From contig NC_084482.1 in NCBI RefSeq assembly GCF_030035675.1, positions 178,836,373-178,900,372 of the forward strand: a DNA stretch of 64,000 nucleotides, in the 5' to 3' direction. This DNA comes from Rhineura floridana. Taxonomy: Eukaryota; Chordata; Lepidosauria; Squamata; Rhineuridae. Position numbers and translations under genes: made by a program. Shown here piece after piece: positions 25,701 through 37,700 of this stretch. The first letter of the stretch is position 1; every line of letters begins with the position of its first letter. The notes below the pieces were generated by a model that was given only the letters and a program-made list of their open reading frames with translations, was not told the origin of the DNA and did not search any database.

Positions 25701-28700
25701 TTGTATCTGCACAGAGATTTTTCCAATAGCCATATCTGTGTCACCATGCCCATCAACATCCTTGTGCTTGGGATGCAAGCTCTGTGCCAGCTCTGGCATG
25801 GTGACTGTGGCTTTAATTGCTCTTAATTTTTATCTAGTAAGGAATAAAGCCCCACTCCTTTGTTGCTCTGAAGTAGCAAAAAACATTTTTGGACACCAGA
25901 AGGAGAAAAACTAAAATCCATTTGAAGCATAGAGGGCCAGGTAGTGGAAGTGACACTTTGGAATGTTTTATTTTTTTTTGTTTTGTTTTAAAGAAAACAA
26001 TGTGGGAGAGGCCAGACCTAGTCAGAGTTAATTACCTCTGCTTTTTCTGCAAGTACTGGGCAGTTCTGATAAAAGCTTTATGCCTTAGGGACAAAAGAGG
26101 AATCCTTTGGCAGACTCTTCCTAAAGGTTACCCTTCAGCTCTTTTAACATTGAGCTCACAAACTGGGAAATTGATTGGGAGCTTTCTTTTGTCTTCTTCT
26201 CTCCAGGGATCTGGACCATAACGAGATTTCAGGCACAATAGAAGACACCAGCGGGGCCTTTACAGGCCTGGAAAACTTGAGCATGCTGTGAGTGTCTTAA
26301 GATGTTTTTGTTTCATCTTTGTAAAGGTTGCTTTTTGTACAGTCCCTTTTTCTTTTTGCATTGAACTCAGTATACATATATTCTAGAACTGGGAGGGGAG
26401 AAGGTGAGAAAACTTGAAATCATGTTAACATGTCGTTCCTGCTTTCAATAAGTGGAGTGCAAATATTTTTATTAAGCAGCACATTTCTTAGTAGAAACAA
26501 AGCTAAGTATCCTTTTGTTTTTCTAAATGGTTTTGAGATTCTTAAGAATAAAAGAAATAAACATCTATAACCTCAAACTGTAAATTAATTACAAAAGCCA
26601 ATAGCCTTATCAGATTGCTAATTACCTGCTATTTAGCATCTACCAGTGTGCTACTAAACCTGAGCAAGATATAGACTTTGTAGAAATTCTATTTTCAGTG
26701 AACTACGTTCAGTGCTGATTTCACCAGGAATGTGTTTAGGTGGTGACTGTCGGCACTATCCTATACTTGAGATCCATCAGCCGAGAGACTATGGGATTTG
26801 GCAGAATGCTGACAGTGCAGCTTTTCACCAGTGCAAAGCATTTCTCTCCTATTGATTTCAAGGTGGGTGGGTGGAATTAAAAAATCACTACCTGTGCGTT
26901 GATGACTGCCTCACCCGCATCACCACTGCAGAGGATATGATATGGTACAATTCAGTATAAAATCCACACTTGCTTGCTGGTGGAAATCTCAGTGTGGTAC
27001 TGAATAAATATTTTTCTCTCATTCTTCATGTTGCAGTTCCAAATCCTGAATCAAAAACTCTCAGGCCATTCAGTCTTACTGTAGGGACACACACAAGCCT
27101 CCTCTGTGTTGAGACTGCATAAGGATGGTAAAGGGTGCTAGAAGAGGAAGCCCCTCCCACTGTTTAAACCTTCTGCCAGCTAGTCATGTAATCATAAGGA
27201 ACAAACAGGCATGGGTCAACTTACAGGATTTTTCTAGCAATACAGTAAGATTCAGAAGCTTCTTAAGGCAATGATCAGAACCACATGCAGCACCTTTGCT
27301 TGTCCTTGGCACTCTATCCTCCCTACCTGGATTTGGGCTTTTGTGCAACATTATTCCTGAAGATTTTTGACATTGCACAACACTATTACTGATGACGTGG
27401 CATGTCCATTACCACATCAGCTTTAGGTTCCAGTTTCCAGGCTTTGTGGAGATGGAGCCAACATCAGATATTTTTTGGTTCATATTATGAGCAAAGTAGA
27501 GATTTTGTTCTGTAATAGTAATAGTTACTATGGAACACTGTGGAAAGCAATTGCAGATTTTTTTAAAAAAAATTGATCTGATCTGTCCATCTGCCACTCT
27601 GTTTGGGATTCCAAAAAACGTTATGAAGTGTACTTAAGTCTGAACAGGGCTCTTGTGCGATGATCTATTTGTACCATGAGTCAGCTCCACAATCGGTCAT
27701 TAATAAAAAGGTAGAGGTCTGGTATATAAATTATTATAAATAGCTGCTGTAATCTTGTGCAGGGGAAGAAGAGGCAGATCTAATCAGGGGTAACGTTCCA
27801 TAGAGTAAAACTGAAAAGGGGGGTCATTTTGCTAGAGTTTTTTTTTTAAAAAAGGAGGCTCTGTTACTGGCTTTCAAAATGAAAATATGTACTACTGTTT
27901 TGGCCTTCAAAACAACAGTAAAGCACTTCCCCATTAGCACCTCTAGCTGTAGGGGGTGCTTTGACAGCAGCTCCCTGTGTTGCCTCCTGTCACAGGGCCC
28001 ACACATGTAGGTAGGAACCAGATGGCAGGAGCTAGTTTCTAAAATGGTTGCAGGATGGGTCCATCATAAAAGACTACACTGGATAGGGTTCACTCAGAAT
28101 CACACTATGAGCTGGCTTAGAAAATATTCAAGGAGATTTTGTCAGGTATGGAAAATGAAGGGATCAAATAGGCTAAGTGTCTTAACTCTCAGAATCCACT
28201 CATCCCGCATACAAGCAGGTAAGCTTGTAGAGGCAGTTGCGTAGCAGGGTCTGAGGTGGTTAGTGAACCAGCTCCCAGCAGCATCTTCCTGATTTCTTTT
28301 TTAGAGGGGCTTCAGAGAGTTTGGGGCCAATCAGAACAGTCTACAGCTTGGCACCCATGGCTAAAAAGAAGTATTGAGGAGTGAATCCTACGATGGCACC
28401 CCTTTGTACTGAGCTGCCATGTTTAGGCCCATGCACTATTTTTGCCATTCCTGTGGGGGATGGTCTATCTCTTCAAATTGGATGTTGTTAGAACCCTCTT
28501 AGACAGTTGCCAAACAACTACAAAAGGCCACAGAGCCCAGATTTTTCTAACTACATAAACAGACTTTTGTATTTTCCTCTTCTCCAGGAAAACACATAAC
28601 TATGGGTTGATATGTAGCCATGCCAGCAAAATGATATTAATACCCCACTCCTCCCCGCCTTTTTTGTGCAGAAGAAGATATTTTAATAATACAATTAAGG

Positions 28701-31700
28701 CATCAAACTGTCAGCTTCTGATTAGCTCAGAACAGTCAGTGTTATCAACTGGTGTAGTTTAAAACACACTCACACTTTGGCTCACCGTTTATTTTAGACC
28801 ATAATTGTTTGATTATGGTTGGAGTTTTCTTTACAACAATTCATTAAAAAGTCATCAAAAATTAACTTATGTATGATCAACATTGCTTTTAATGAGGCAG
28901 GGCCTATGTTTAAACTGTCAACCTGCAGGCATTTAAATGCATTAGCATAAGGGGAAGCGGTGGGGGTGTAGACACTTAAGAGGAAACCCTGAAATGAATT
29001 AATCATTACTGTAGCACTTTGGAGATTGCTTTAAAAGCTGCTCCCCTTTTGATCTGTTGTGGATAAGCTTCTGAAAGGGTTTCTCAGTGAGCCCTGCAGT
29101 GCCTTGTTCAGCATATCCAAGGTGTTAAACTGGGAGAAAGGGGTCAGCCAGGTCACTAGCCTTTTCTGAATTATAGATGAGGCTCTTTACACGATGGAGA
29201 AAGCAGGCCTAAATTAAAACTTTGCCTTGGGAGAGTGAGCTGCTTGTCTTGTACTCATCCCCCCCTCAGACTAATTACTGAGACTATTTCTTTAAAATGT
29301 ATATAGAGTATGGGTGAAAAGGTGGCTAATAAGAGTACATGAAATACAAATCTGATTTTGTATAAAAAATAAAATAGAACAAAATCCAAACAATGGTAGC
29401 AACATCTAAAATTGAAGGGGAATTTTAATTGTCATTAAAAGGTCTTTCACATAAGAGTTTTTTGTTGGAGCCAAGATAGAGTGGGTGGCAAGTGAATGTC
29501 TTCCGGGAACCTGTCCCATAGCTTGGGTGCCATCATTGAGAAGCTATCCCTGGTAACCACTTACTGTGGTAGATAGTATTGGGGAGGAATCAGTGGTCAT
29601 GGTGCACATTGGCACCAGTGCTATGAGGTCCTGGAAACAAAATTTAGGTTGCTAAGTAGGATGCTGAAAACCAGGACCTCCATTTTAGAGTGGCTTTCTC
29701 TAAAATGCTACTGGTTCCATGTGCAGGGCTAGCCAGACAGGCACAGTTTTGTAGCCTCAATGTGTGGTTGAGACGCTGGTGTCGGGAGGAGGGGTTCGGA
29801 TTTGTTAGGTACTGGGGAACATTTTGGGGCAAGCTGGGCCTGTTCAAAAGGGATGGGCTCCACTTGAACTAGAATGGAACCAGACTGCTGGCACTTAAAA
29901 TCAAAAAGGTGGCAAAGCTTAAACTGACTGAGGTGGGAACTGGATATAGCTGACGTAGTGAGCATAATGGAAACCTGATGGAACAGAAAAAAACAGAAGG
30001 ACACGGTTACCCCTGGATATAAACTATATTGGAAAGACAGGGAATGATGTATTGGAGGTGGTGTCACTCTGTACGTAGAAGAGAACATTGAATCCAGCAA
30101 GTTGGAAACCCCAAAAGAGGTAGAATCCTCCACAGAATCCTCGTGGGTGGCGATATCGTGCCCCAAGATTAACTTAATACTGGGGATGTTCTATTGTCCA
30201 CCTGATCAAAATGCTCAGGGAGATCTTGAGACGAGAAATGAAATCAAGGAAGCATCCAAACTAGGAAAAGTTGTAATAATGGGTGACTTCAACTACCCTT
30301 CAACTACCTTGGAGAGTCAGTGTGGTGTAGTGGTTAAGGTGTTGGACTACGACCTGGAAGACTAGGGTTTGAATCACTGGGTGACCTTGGGCCAGTCACT
30401 GCCTCTCAGCCTCATGAAAACCCTACTCATAGGGTCACCATAAGTCGGAATCAACTTGAAGGCAGTACATTTACATTTTCAACTACCCTGATAAAGACTG
30501 GCTACATATGTGTTCCAGTCACAAAAAAGAAGCAAATTTTCTAGATATCCTAAATGACTGTGCCTAGAACAGTTGGTCATGGAACTGACCAGAGGACATA
30601 CTGCAGATCAGAAAAGTACCACAGGGGCAAGAGAATGCCAGCATAGTTAATGAGCAGAGTCAAAGAAGCTATTAGAGGCAAGAAGTCTTCCTTCAAAAAA
30701 TGGAAGTCTTGTCCGAATGAGGAAAATAAAAAGGGGGAAAAAAAACTGGCAAAAGAAATGCAAGAAAACAATAAGGGATGCTAAAAAAAATTTGAGGAGC
30801 ACATTGCTAAGAACATAAAAAATGACAACAATTTTTTAAAAAAATATATTCAAAGCAGGAGATTGTCTAGGGAGGTGATCGGACCCTTGGATGATAAGGG
30901 AGTCAAAGTGTACTGAAGAAGGAGATTGCAGAGAAGCAAAATGAATTGTTTGCATCACAGTGGAGGATATAGGGCAGTTCCCCTGAACCCAAACTAAGAT
31001 TTGCAGGAAGGGAGTCTGAGGAACTGAGGCAAATAGTGGTGACAAGAGATGAAGTTCTAGCCTTATTAGATAAAATAAAAACTGATAAATCCCAGGTCCA
31101 GATGGCATCCACCTGAGAGTTCTCAAAGAAATCAAATGGAAATTGCTAATCTTCTAACAAAAATATGTAACTTATCCCTCAGATCCACCTCCATACTTGA
31201 GGACTGGAAAGTGGCCAATGTTACACCAATCTTTAAAAACAGATGGGGTGGTACCAAATGTTACAGGCTGGTTAGCTTAATGTCTGCCCTGGGAAAACTG
31301 GTAGAAAGTATAATTAAGATAAATTAACCAAGCATATAGAAGAACAAGCCTTGTTAAAGCAGAGCAAGTATGGCTTCTGCAAGGGAAAGTCCTGTCTCAC
31401 TAACCTATTAGTGACTTTAAGGATGACTTTAAAATAGGATTAGACAAAATTCATGGATGATGAGACTTTCAGTGGCTAATAGCCATGGTGGCTGTGCTCT
31501 GTCACCATAGTCAGTGGCTGTAGGCTTCTGAAAACCAGCTGCTGGAAGCTGCAGGAGGGAGAGTGCTCTTGCACTCATGTCCTGCTTGCAGGCTTCCCAT
31601 GGACATCTGGCTGGGCACTGTCCTGATTCAGCAGGCTCTTCTTAAGTTCATACTGTGCCTTGGATGATGACCTTATTGTTTACACTGGAGGAGGCAGTCA

Positions 31701-34700
31701 CCACCAATAACCAGCTTCCCTGTATCTGGTATTAAGGGGAAGTGAGGTCTAACTGCCCAGCTTTGCAACACAGGGCTGTGTAGCAGGGTCTCAGCCAGGG
31801 ACAGAAAAGACCTATATGAAGTTCAGATTAAAGTGGGAGGGAGGAAACTCTTAAGTGAGTCACGTAATGATTTGGGCTACCATGTTTCTCTTGGGACTGC
31901 AGCTGGGCAAGAAGGTGTTTCCACATAGTTGGTTCTGTTGAGCAGGCAATGTGGGCTACTATCTTTCTTTCCCATGAGATAGTGATTGTGTTTGCTTTTG
32001 GAGTGGAGGTGGGGAGAAGGAGTAGCCAACAAGCGACCAGAATTCTGATTTGAGAGCAAGGGCTAGCAGAAAAAAGGCCAACTATGTGAGAAGGACTTGT
32101 CTAGTTGTATTAAAAAGAAGACAGAAGGCAGCCTGATTAATCAGGCTGGCTATCATTTTGGATTGAAAATGAGTGTTGGTCCCCTTGTCACTCCATAATG
32201 ATAGAGCTACCTCTTAAGGAACTGCTGGAAATTCTCAGCAAAAGTGCTGAGAATTCTCTTGTCAAAAATTTGGCTTTTTCACACACCCACAGTTCCCATT
32301 GTTATTTTGAGAGAAACCATGGCAATTAAATTGGTTTCTTAAGACTTGAAATGTAGACATGACCTAACTCCATCACATTTCATAATTGGAGCAGGAAGAA
32401 CATAGTCTAATTCTGACCTATAAAGATTTAGAGTTGGGGTTCCCAAACATCTTTGCCAAGACCCTCAAAAGTTCAAGCCCTAATTAGGTCCTCTCATTTG
32501 GTCATTATATTCTGGAATTATTTTTTCCCCTTCTTGAGACATACATTAATGCTTGAAATTCTGTTAACATGTAATACTGACCTACATATACCATACATTG
32601 CCTTGGGGAACAGACCTCTGAGCTTTATTTATACTTAAGTGCACCTTTTAGGACTAAACTGAGCAGTGGCACTGAAATTCAAGCATAGGCAGGGTGTTTT
32701 GTTGGTTTATGTGGGATGGTTGGTTTATGCAGCCAAGGTACAGTTCCCTATATATTCTTTGCCAACTCCTCATCTGATCCGCCAGCTTTGTCTGGGTGTG
32801 GCTGAGAACCAATGTGCCAGGAAAAGGCATATCTGAAAAGATGTAGGGTGTGTTCTTGGTGGAAATGGTTGCATGTGTGAGTCCCTTACATAAACTACTG
32901 AGACAATATTTTGCTTTTCTTATAGCAGCTGCTCCCAGCTCTTTAAATGAATGGTCATTTGCAAGTAGTGCCACATGTTAATGTGTCCAGGTAGAGGTGG
33001 TTGCCTGTCTACTCACCTGCAGTTTGTTTATGGAAGTTGAATGGGTTTTCTTTCCAGAATCAATTCCAGCAGTGTGGCCTAAAACTTATAGACTGGAAGA
33101 TCTTGAGTAAAGGGTATCACTCATGTCTGTTCTTCAGTTAGGCACTTGGGATTGGACCCAGACTTAAGTTAGTTGTACTTAGTTCCTATTGAAATCAATG
33201 GGACAAGTTGGTTATAACTTGCCCCATTGATTTTAATGAAACCCAAGTTTAACTATCTGCATGTTTGCTTACTACACTGGTTTTTATAAAGTATTGTAAA
33301 AGCTGAGCACCTACACAGAACGTTGATGATGTGCCAGCAGCATATTGTAAAGAGTTAGAGGGCAAAAAACAAAACCCACATGCCACATCATAGTGTGGCT
33401 GTGAGTTGCCAAATCACATGAATTTGGGGACATCTGATTCATTATTTAGAAGCTAGCAATACTAAGGCTTTGGGTCATCGCGGCTCGCTGGTCTGGACTT
33501 GAGTAGCAGGAAAGGAATTGTTACATCTTCTGTTGAGCCAGCAGTGGTTTTCTAAAAAAAGGTACAGCTTGCCATCTTGGCTCAGTCATGGGCTCAAGTA
33601 GGTTCTATTTGGAAATGATTTCTCATCTTCTGATAGTCAGTAAATAAGTTAATGGTTATAAAGTGGGGAGTAAATCTCTGCCTAAAAACCCATTCTGTGT
33701 AGCACGTCTGCAGAAATCCATATTCTCCTGCCAAAAAATTAAGTTCTTTTTCTTTTTAAGTAGAATAAAATATCTGTATGTAGCTCTTAGAAAAGTGTGT
33801 GAAATGTTGTTGTCAATTATTCAGCCAAAAGATTTGAAAGCATGGTTGAAACTCTTTGTTAACCTGCTTAGATGTTTTATTTACAGTTAAGCAGTATGTA
33901 AATTATGATAAATAAATGAAAATGAGAGAAAGGACTGTGTTAGGCAGTAGGTATTGCTATGAATACCTTACACTTTTTTAATGCTGTAAGGTGCCTAGTT
34001 CATTTTAGGTGCATAATAAATAGCCTCTAGAGCAGGGGTGGGGAATTTTTTAGGCTGTGGAGGCAGGGCCTTTTATCTTCATCTGGCCCCACTCTGTGGA
34101 CCAACAGGAGGGCAGAGCAACCTACCTGTTAATCGCATGGCTTCATTACGAGATCACATGACTCAGCTGTGAGTTGCCCCGCCCACCAGTCAAAACCCCT
34201 TGCACGGGGTTTCCAAGTTCAGGAACCACAGTGCAAGGGGTATTGCCAGCCATATGCTTTGTAAGCCGCCCAGCACTGAAAGGAGCAGCATGGGGCAGCT
34301 TCAAAAAGCAGCGCTGAGAGGAAGAATAGGTTTCCATCAAATGGAAACTGCTTCCCTCTCCTTGAGCAAGGTGTGCTCCTACTGCCTATCAGCTGATGGG
34401 GGTTGGGAGCATGCCTTGCTACAGCAGGAGCCCATTGCTTGTTGCAGGAGCCCTTGCTACAGCAGGAGTCCGATTGTTCCTCTGAAACACTGCCCTTACC
34501 CACCCCACATGACATCATGTATGACTTCAGTTGCTGGGTGGGTGGGCATGGCTTCCCCAAAACTTCTTCGAAAACCAAATGGGAAGGTCTGGTGGGCCAA
34601 ATTTGGCCAACAAGCCAGAGGTTCCCCATTTGGTTCTAGAAGGATAAATAAATTTTATATGCAGAGCAATGATATCCTGGCCCTTGGCCACTGGAAGCAT

Positions 34701-37700
34701 CACTTAAATCCACTGTGATAGTTTTAGCAGTTTTTTCAAAATGTTCTCAGGGTTCCCTCCCCAATCCCCATGTGGTTGCGAGATCTCATAGGATTCTTTG
34801 GGAACTATCAGAGTCTCTGTTGCAAGCCATTTATTACCAGCTGCGAAAAGATCAGGAGTGAAATGAGGCGAGTCCAGTGTCTCGTTTAAACTGTGTTTTT
34901 TGTGATAACTGAAGGTCAACTCATATTCTGACTTCCCTTCTCCAGTAACCAAAGCAAACCTGCATTTCTTAATGCAGTACAGCGTGTCCTGTGTAAAGCT
35001 ATCATCACTACTAAGTTCTAATAAAGATAAAACTATTTAATTTCAGGGAAGGGGAGAGAGTATGCATACTTCAGCTTCCTTAATCTCCACAGATCATATT
35101 TCCAGTACCTTACATGGGGATGATTCATCAGATACAGCCACACTAATTGGGGTCTTTTCATTTTCTTTTCTCCCCCCCCCTTCACTTCTTATCTGACACT
35201 GGGTGTTTGGAAACTGAAGAACTCTGTTTGGAAACAAGATCAAGTCTGTGGCCAAGGAGGCGTTCTCAGGCTTGGAGGCCCTGGAACACCTGTGAGTAAC
35301 CCACAATGCTTTGCCGTTTTGAAGAAAAGTGGATGGGTGGGAGAGGGGAAGCCTGCCAGAAGTGGCTGCTGGAGAGGCCTGTGAGCAATTTAATAGCATC
35401 TTTGTAAGCCGAGAAGCCAGTCCGTGTGTAAGAGCCAGCTGCTTCCTTCTCATTATGTCAGCTCCAACTTCGGTGTTTTTTCCTGCCAGGAAGAAAGTTA
35501 TAGAGCACATGGCCAATTTGCATGCTATTAGTTTTCTTTAAAAAAAATGCAATAGAGTACATCTTATTTATTTGCACAAAGGCATAACAAAAATTGTAAC
35601 CTAGTGAGAAACGTGACCTATTCCCTTGACCGCCCCCCCACCTCTGTGTTCTGCCTTTTCCAGTGTTCCAGGGTAATATCCTTTCCTCCGTTCTTCCTCT
35701 CCACCTGGGCCTCAGTGCTATAAATGCAAAAAGTGAGAGAACAAGTTCCACAGGAGTTCCTCACTGCTGCTTTTCCTAGTGAAGTGAAGCAAGCTATAAG
35801 ACAACCAGCAATAAGGAAACGCCCCACGTGTGCGTTGCTTTGGCAGGTGTCCTCTCCCATTGCTTAACATGAGCTCTCAATCGGGCAAGTAGAACTAGTC
35901 AGTAACATTGACTGGGTGGCATCTTCTCCTACACTCCCTCCATGCCTCCATAATGGATTCTTATGCTGCCCTTTGGTAGGCTTAAACCTTTTCTAAAGAT
36001 CAGCCCTTTTCTTGTCATTTTGTCTTCCCTTTCTCTTCCTTTCCTGGCATTAGGGACAACATAAGTTGACAGTAAGTTGGTTAAACTAAAAGCCCCAAAG
36101 TTCCTAGTTAATTGGGCAGCAGTTTTTTTAAAAAACTTATTTAATGCAAGTACTTGAAAAACAACAGGTGGCATTCCTTCCTTCTCTTATGCACAAGAGA
36201 GGATGCTTCTTCTAAGATTATGCATTCTGTGACACATGCAAAAATCATTTGGTCATTTTAAGACAAATGGCAGATGTTGCTGTCTTTCAGCTCCTGTCAT
36301 CCCTGCCCATTGACCATGCTGGCTTGGGTGGATGGGAGTTTGGAGTCCAACATCCGGAGGGCCAAGGTTCCCCATTCCTGGTGTAGATACAATGAGAATC
36401 CTCTGTGGACAGGGAATGTACCTGCAGTGGACTGATTTAGTGTTATTTGCAAATATAACTACTAAGCCACTGATGAGAATGCACACTCCCACCTTTTCTG
36501 ACATGGCTGTAACAACATGATTGGAAGCTTTTGCTTCCTTTTTTAAGTAGTAAAATAAGCCACAGTTTAAGGTTTAGATGTAATAAAATAATCAAAAAGA
36601 AGCAAAAACATCTCTCCTCATGGCCATGCAAGGCAGAGGGTGAGCCTAAAGATCACAACCCCTCATTCCCATCATGATAAATCATAGCTTATCCGTACTA
36701 GCCCACTGTCCGATTAGTCTCTGATTTAAATTGGGATGAAATCTTGGGGATTAAAAAAAAGTCCGTGGGGTTTTAAAAAATATTTATTTTCTATAGGAAC
36801 CTTGGAGATAATGCAATACGTTCTGTTCAGGAGGATGCATTTGCTAAGCTGAAGAACCTGAAGGAGCTGTAAGTAATGAGGGGGGCTATTAGGATTTATC
36901 GTATATCTGGGCCATTGTTGCGACATCCCTCCCCCCAAGTGGCTGCCCTCCCTTTCCCCAGCCATGCTCCCACTATTGCTGCTTTTCACTGGCCACCCCA
37001 ACAAGCTATTTTTACACTAGAGCAGATGTCAGAGGCTCATCTCACATTCAGTAACAAGTGAAATTGGATCTTCTCAGCAGTCCTTTCATTGGGCTGCATC
37101 TGTGCCCTTATCCATCTCTGTTCAGGAAATCTAAACTCCTGTTCTCTAGACTTACAGAGCATTTAGTGACTTACTTAATTTCTGGTGGCAAATCCGCCTC
37201 TCTTTTATACCTATGTTTCGGGTGCACACTGACATTTCAGTTTTGATAAGCAGGTTTTGAATTTGATCCTTGTGCCCACTTAATCTCAGGGATGGGAAAA
37301 CTACATTAGCAGATTTAACACTTCAGCTGCAACAACGGGATTTTGTTTAGTCCATTACCAAAGGTCCTGCCTCGTGATGCTTTCCAACCCCCCCTTTCAA
37401 TGTTAATATGCTGCTTTATGCTCTGCCATATGTTAAAGTGATATTTGATAATCAGTAACTGTATTTATTAGCTCACTCTCCAGGTAAAAACATTCATTCA
37501 TTTGTGAAAGATCTTATGAATCTATACCAGCCAGGAGTCATTTTTCCATTAGAGGACAGTTCATTTAAACAAAGTATAGAGAGGTGCCCATCATAATATT
37601 GTAAACAATAATTGGTCATCAAATGTCCTGTATCTCTGCTAACAGTATACATGTTCATTTCCATTACCTGGGATACTGCAGTAACCATATCCCTGGGCAT

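Larger units (their letters stand above)
23572..26206 (+). other. LRIG1 intron
   Basis: Holds an L2 3' end with an ATGA-type microsatellite (23705-24180). From 24200 to 26200 no repeat or exon is recognised; open stretches at 24618-24903 and 25684-26221 have no protein character. Confidence 0.6.
26288..35219 (+). other. Largest visible LRIG1 intron (8.9 kb)
   Basis: Contains a CR1 with nested SINE (29570-31665), a short dispersed repeat (33120-33260), and a hAT-like element (34033-34633). Between 26288 and 29470, and 31670 and 33100, I recognise nothing firm. A stretch near 29475-29570 and an AT-rich tail near 33800-33915 look repeat-like but are unclassified. Confidence 0.6.

Noticed and set aside
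30301-30477. A functional tRNA gene
   Set aside because: The tRNA-like head belongs to a Sauria-type SINE with body, tail and target duplication; no complete cloverleaf is evident.
34200-34718. 172-codon open frame, the longest in the window
   Set aside because: It covers the hAT-like element at 34033-34633 and has no transposase or other protein likeness; an equally open frame exists on the opposite strand.
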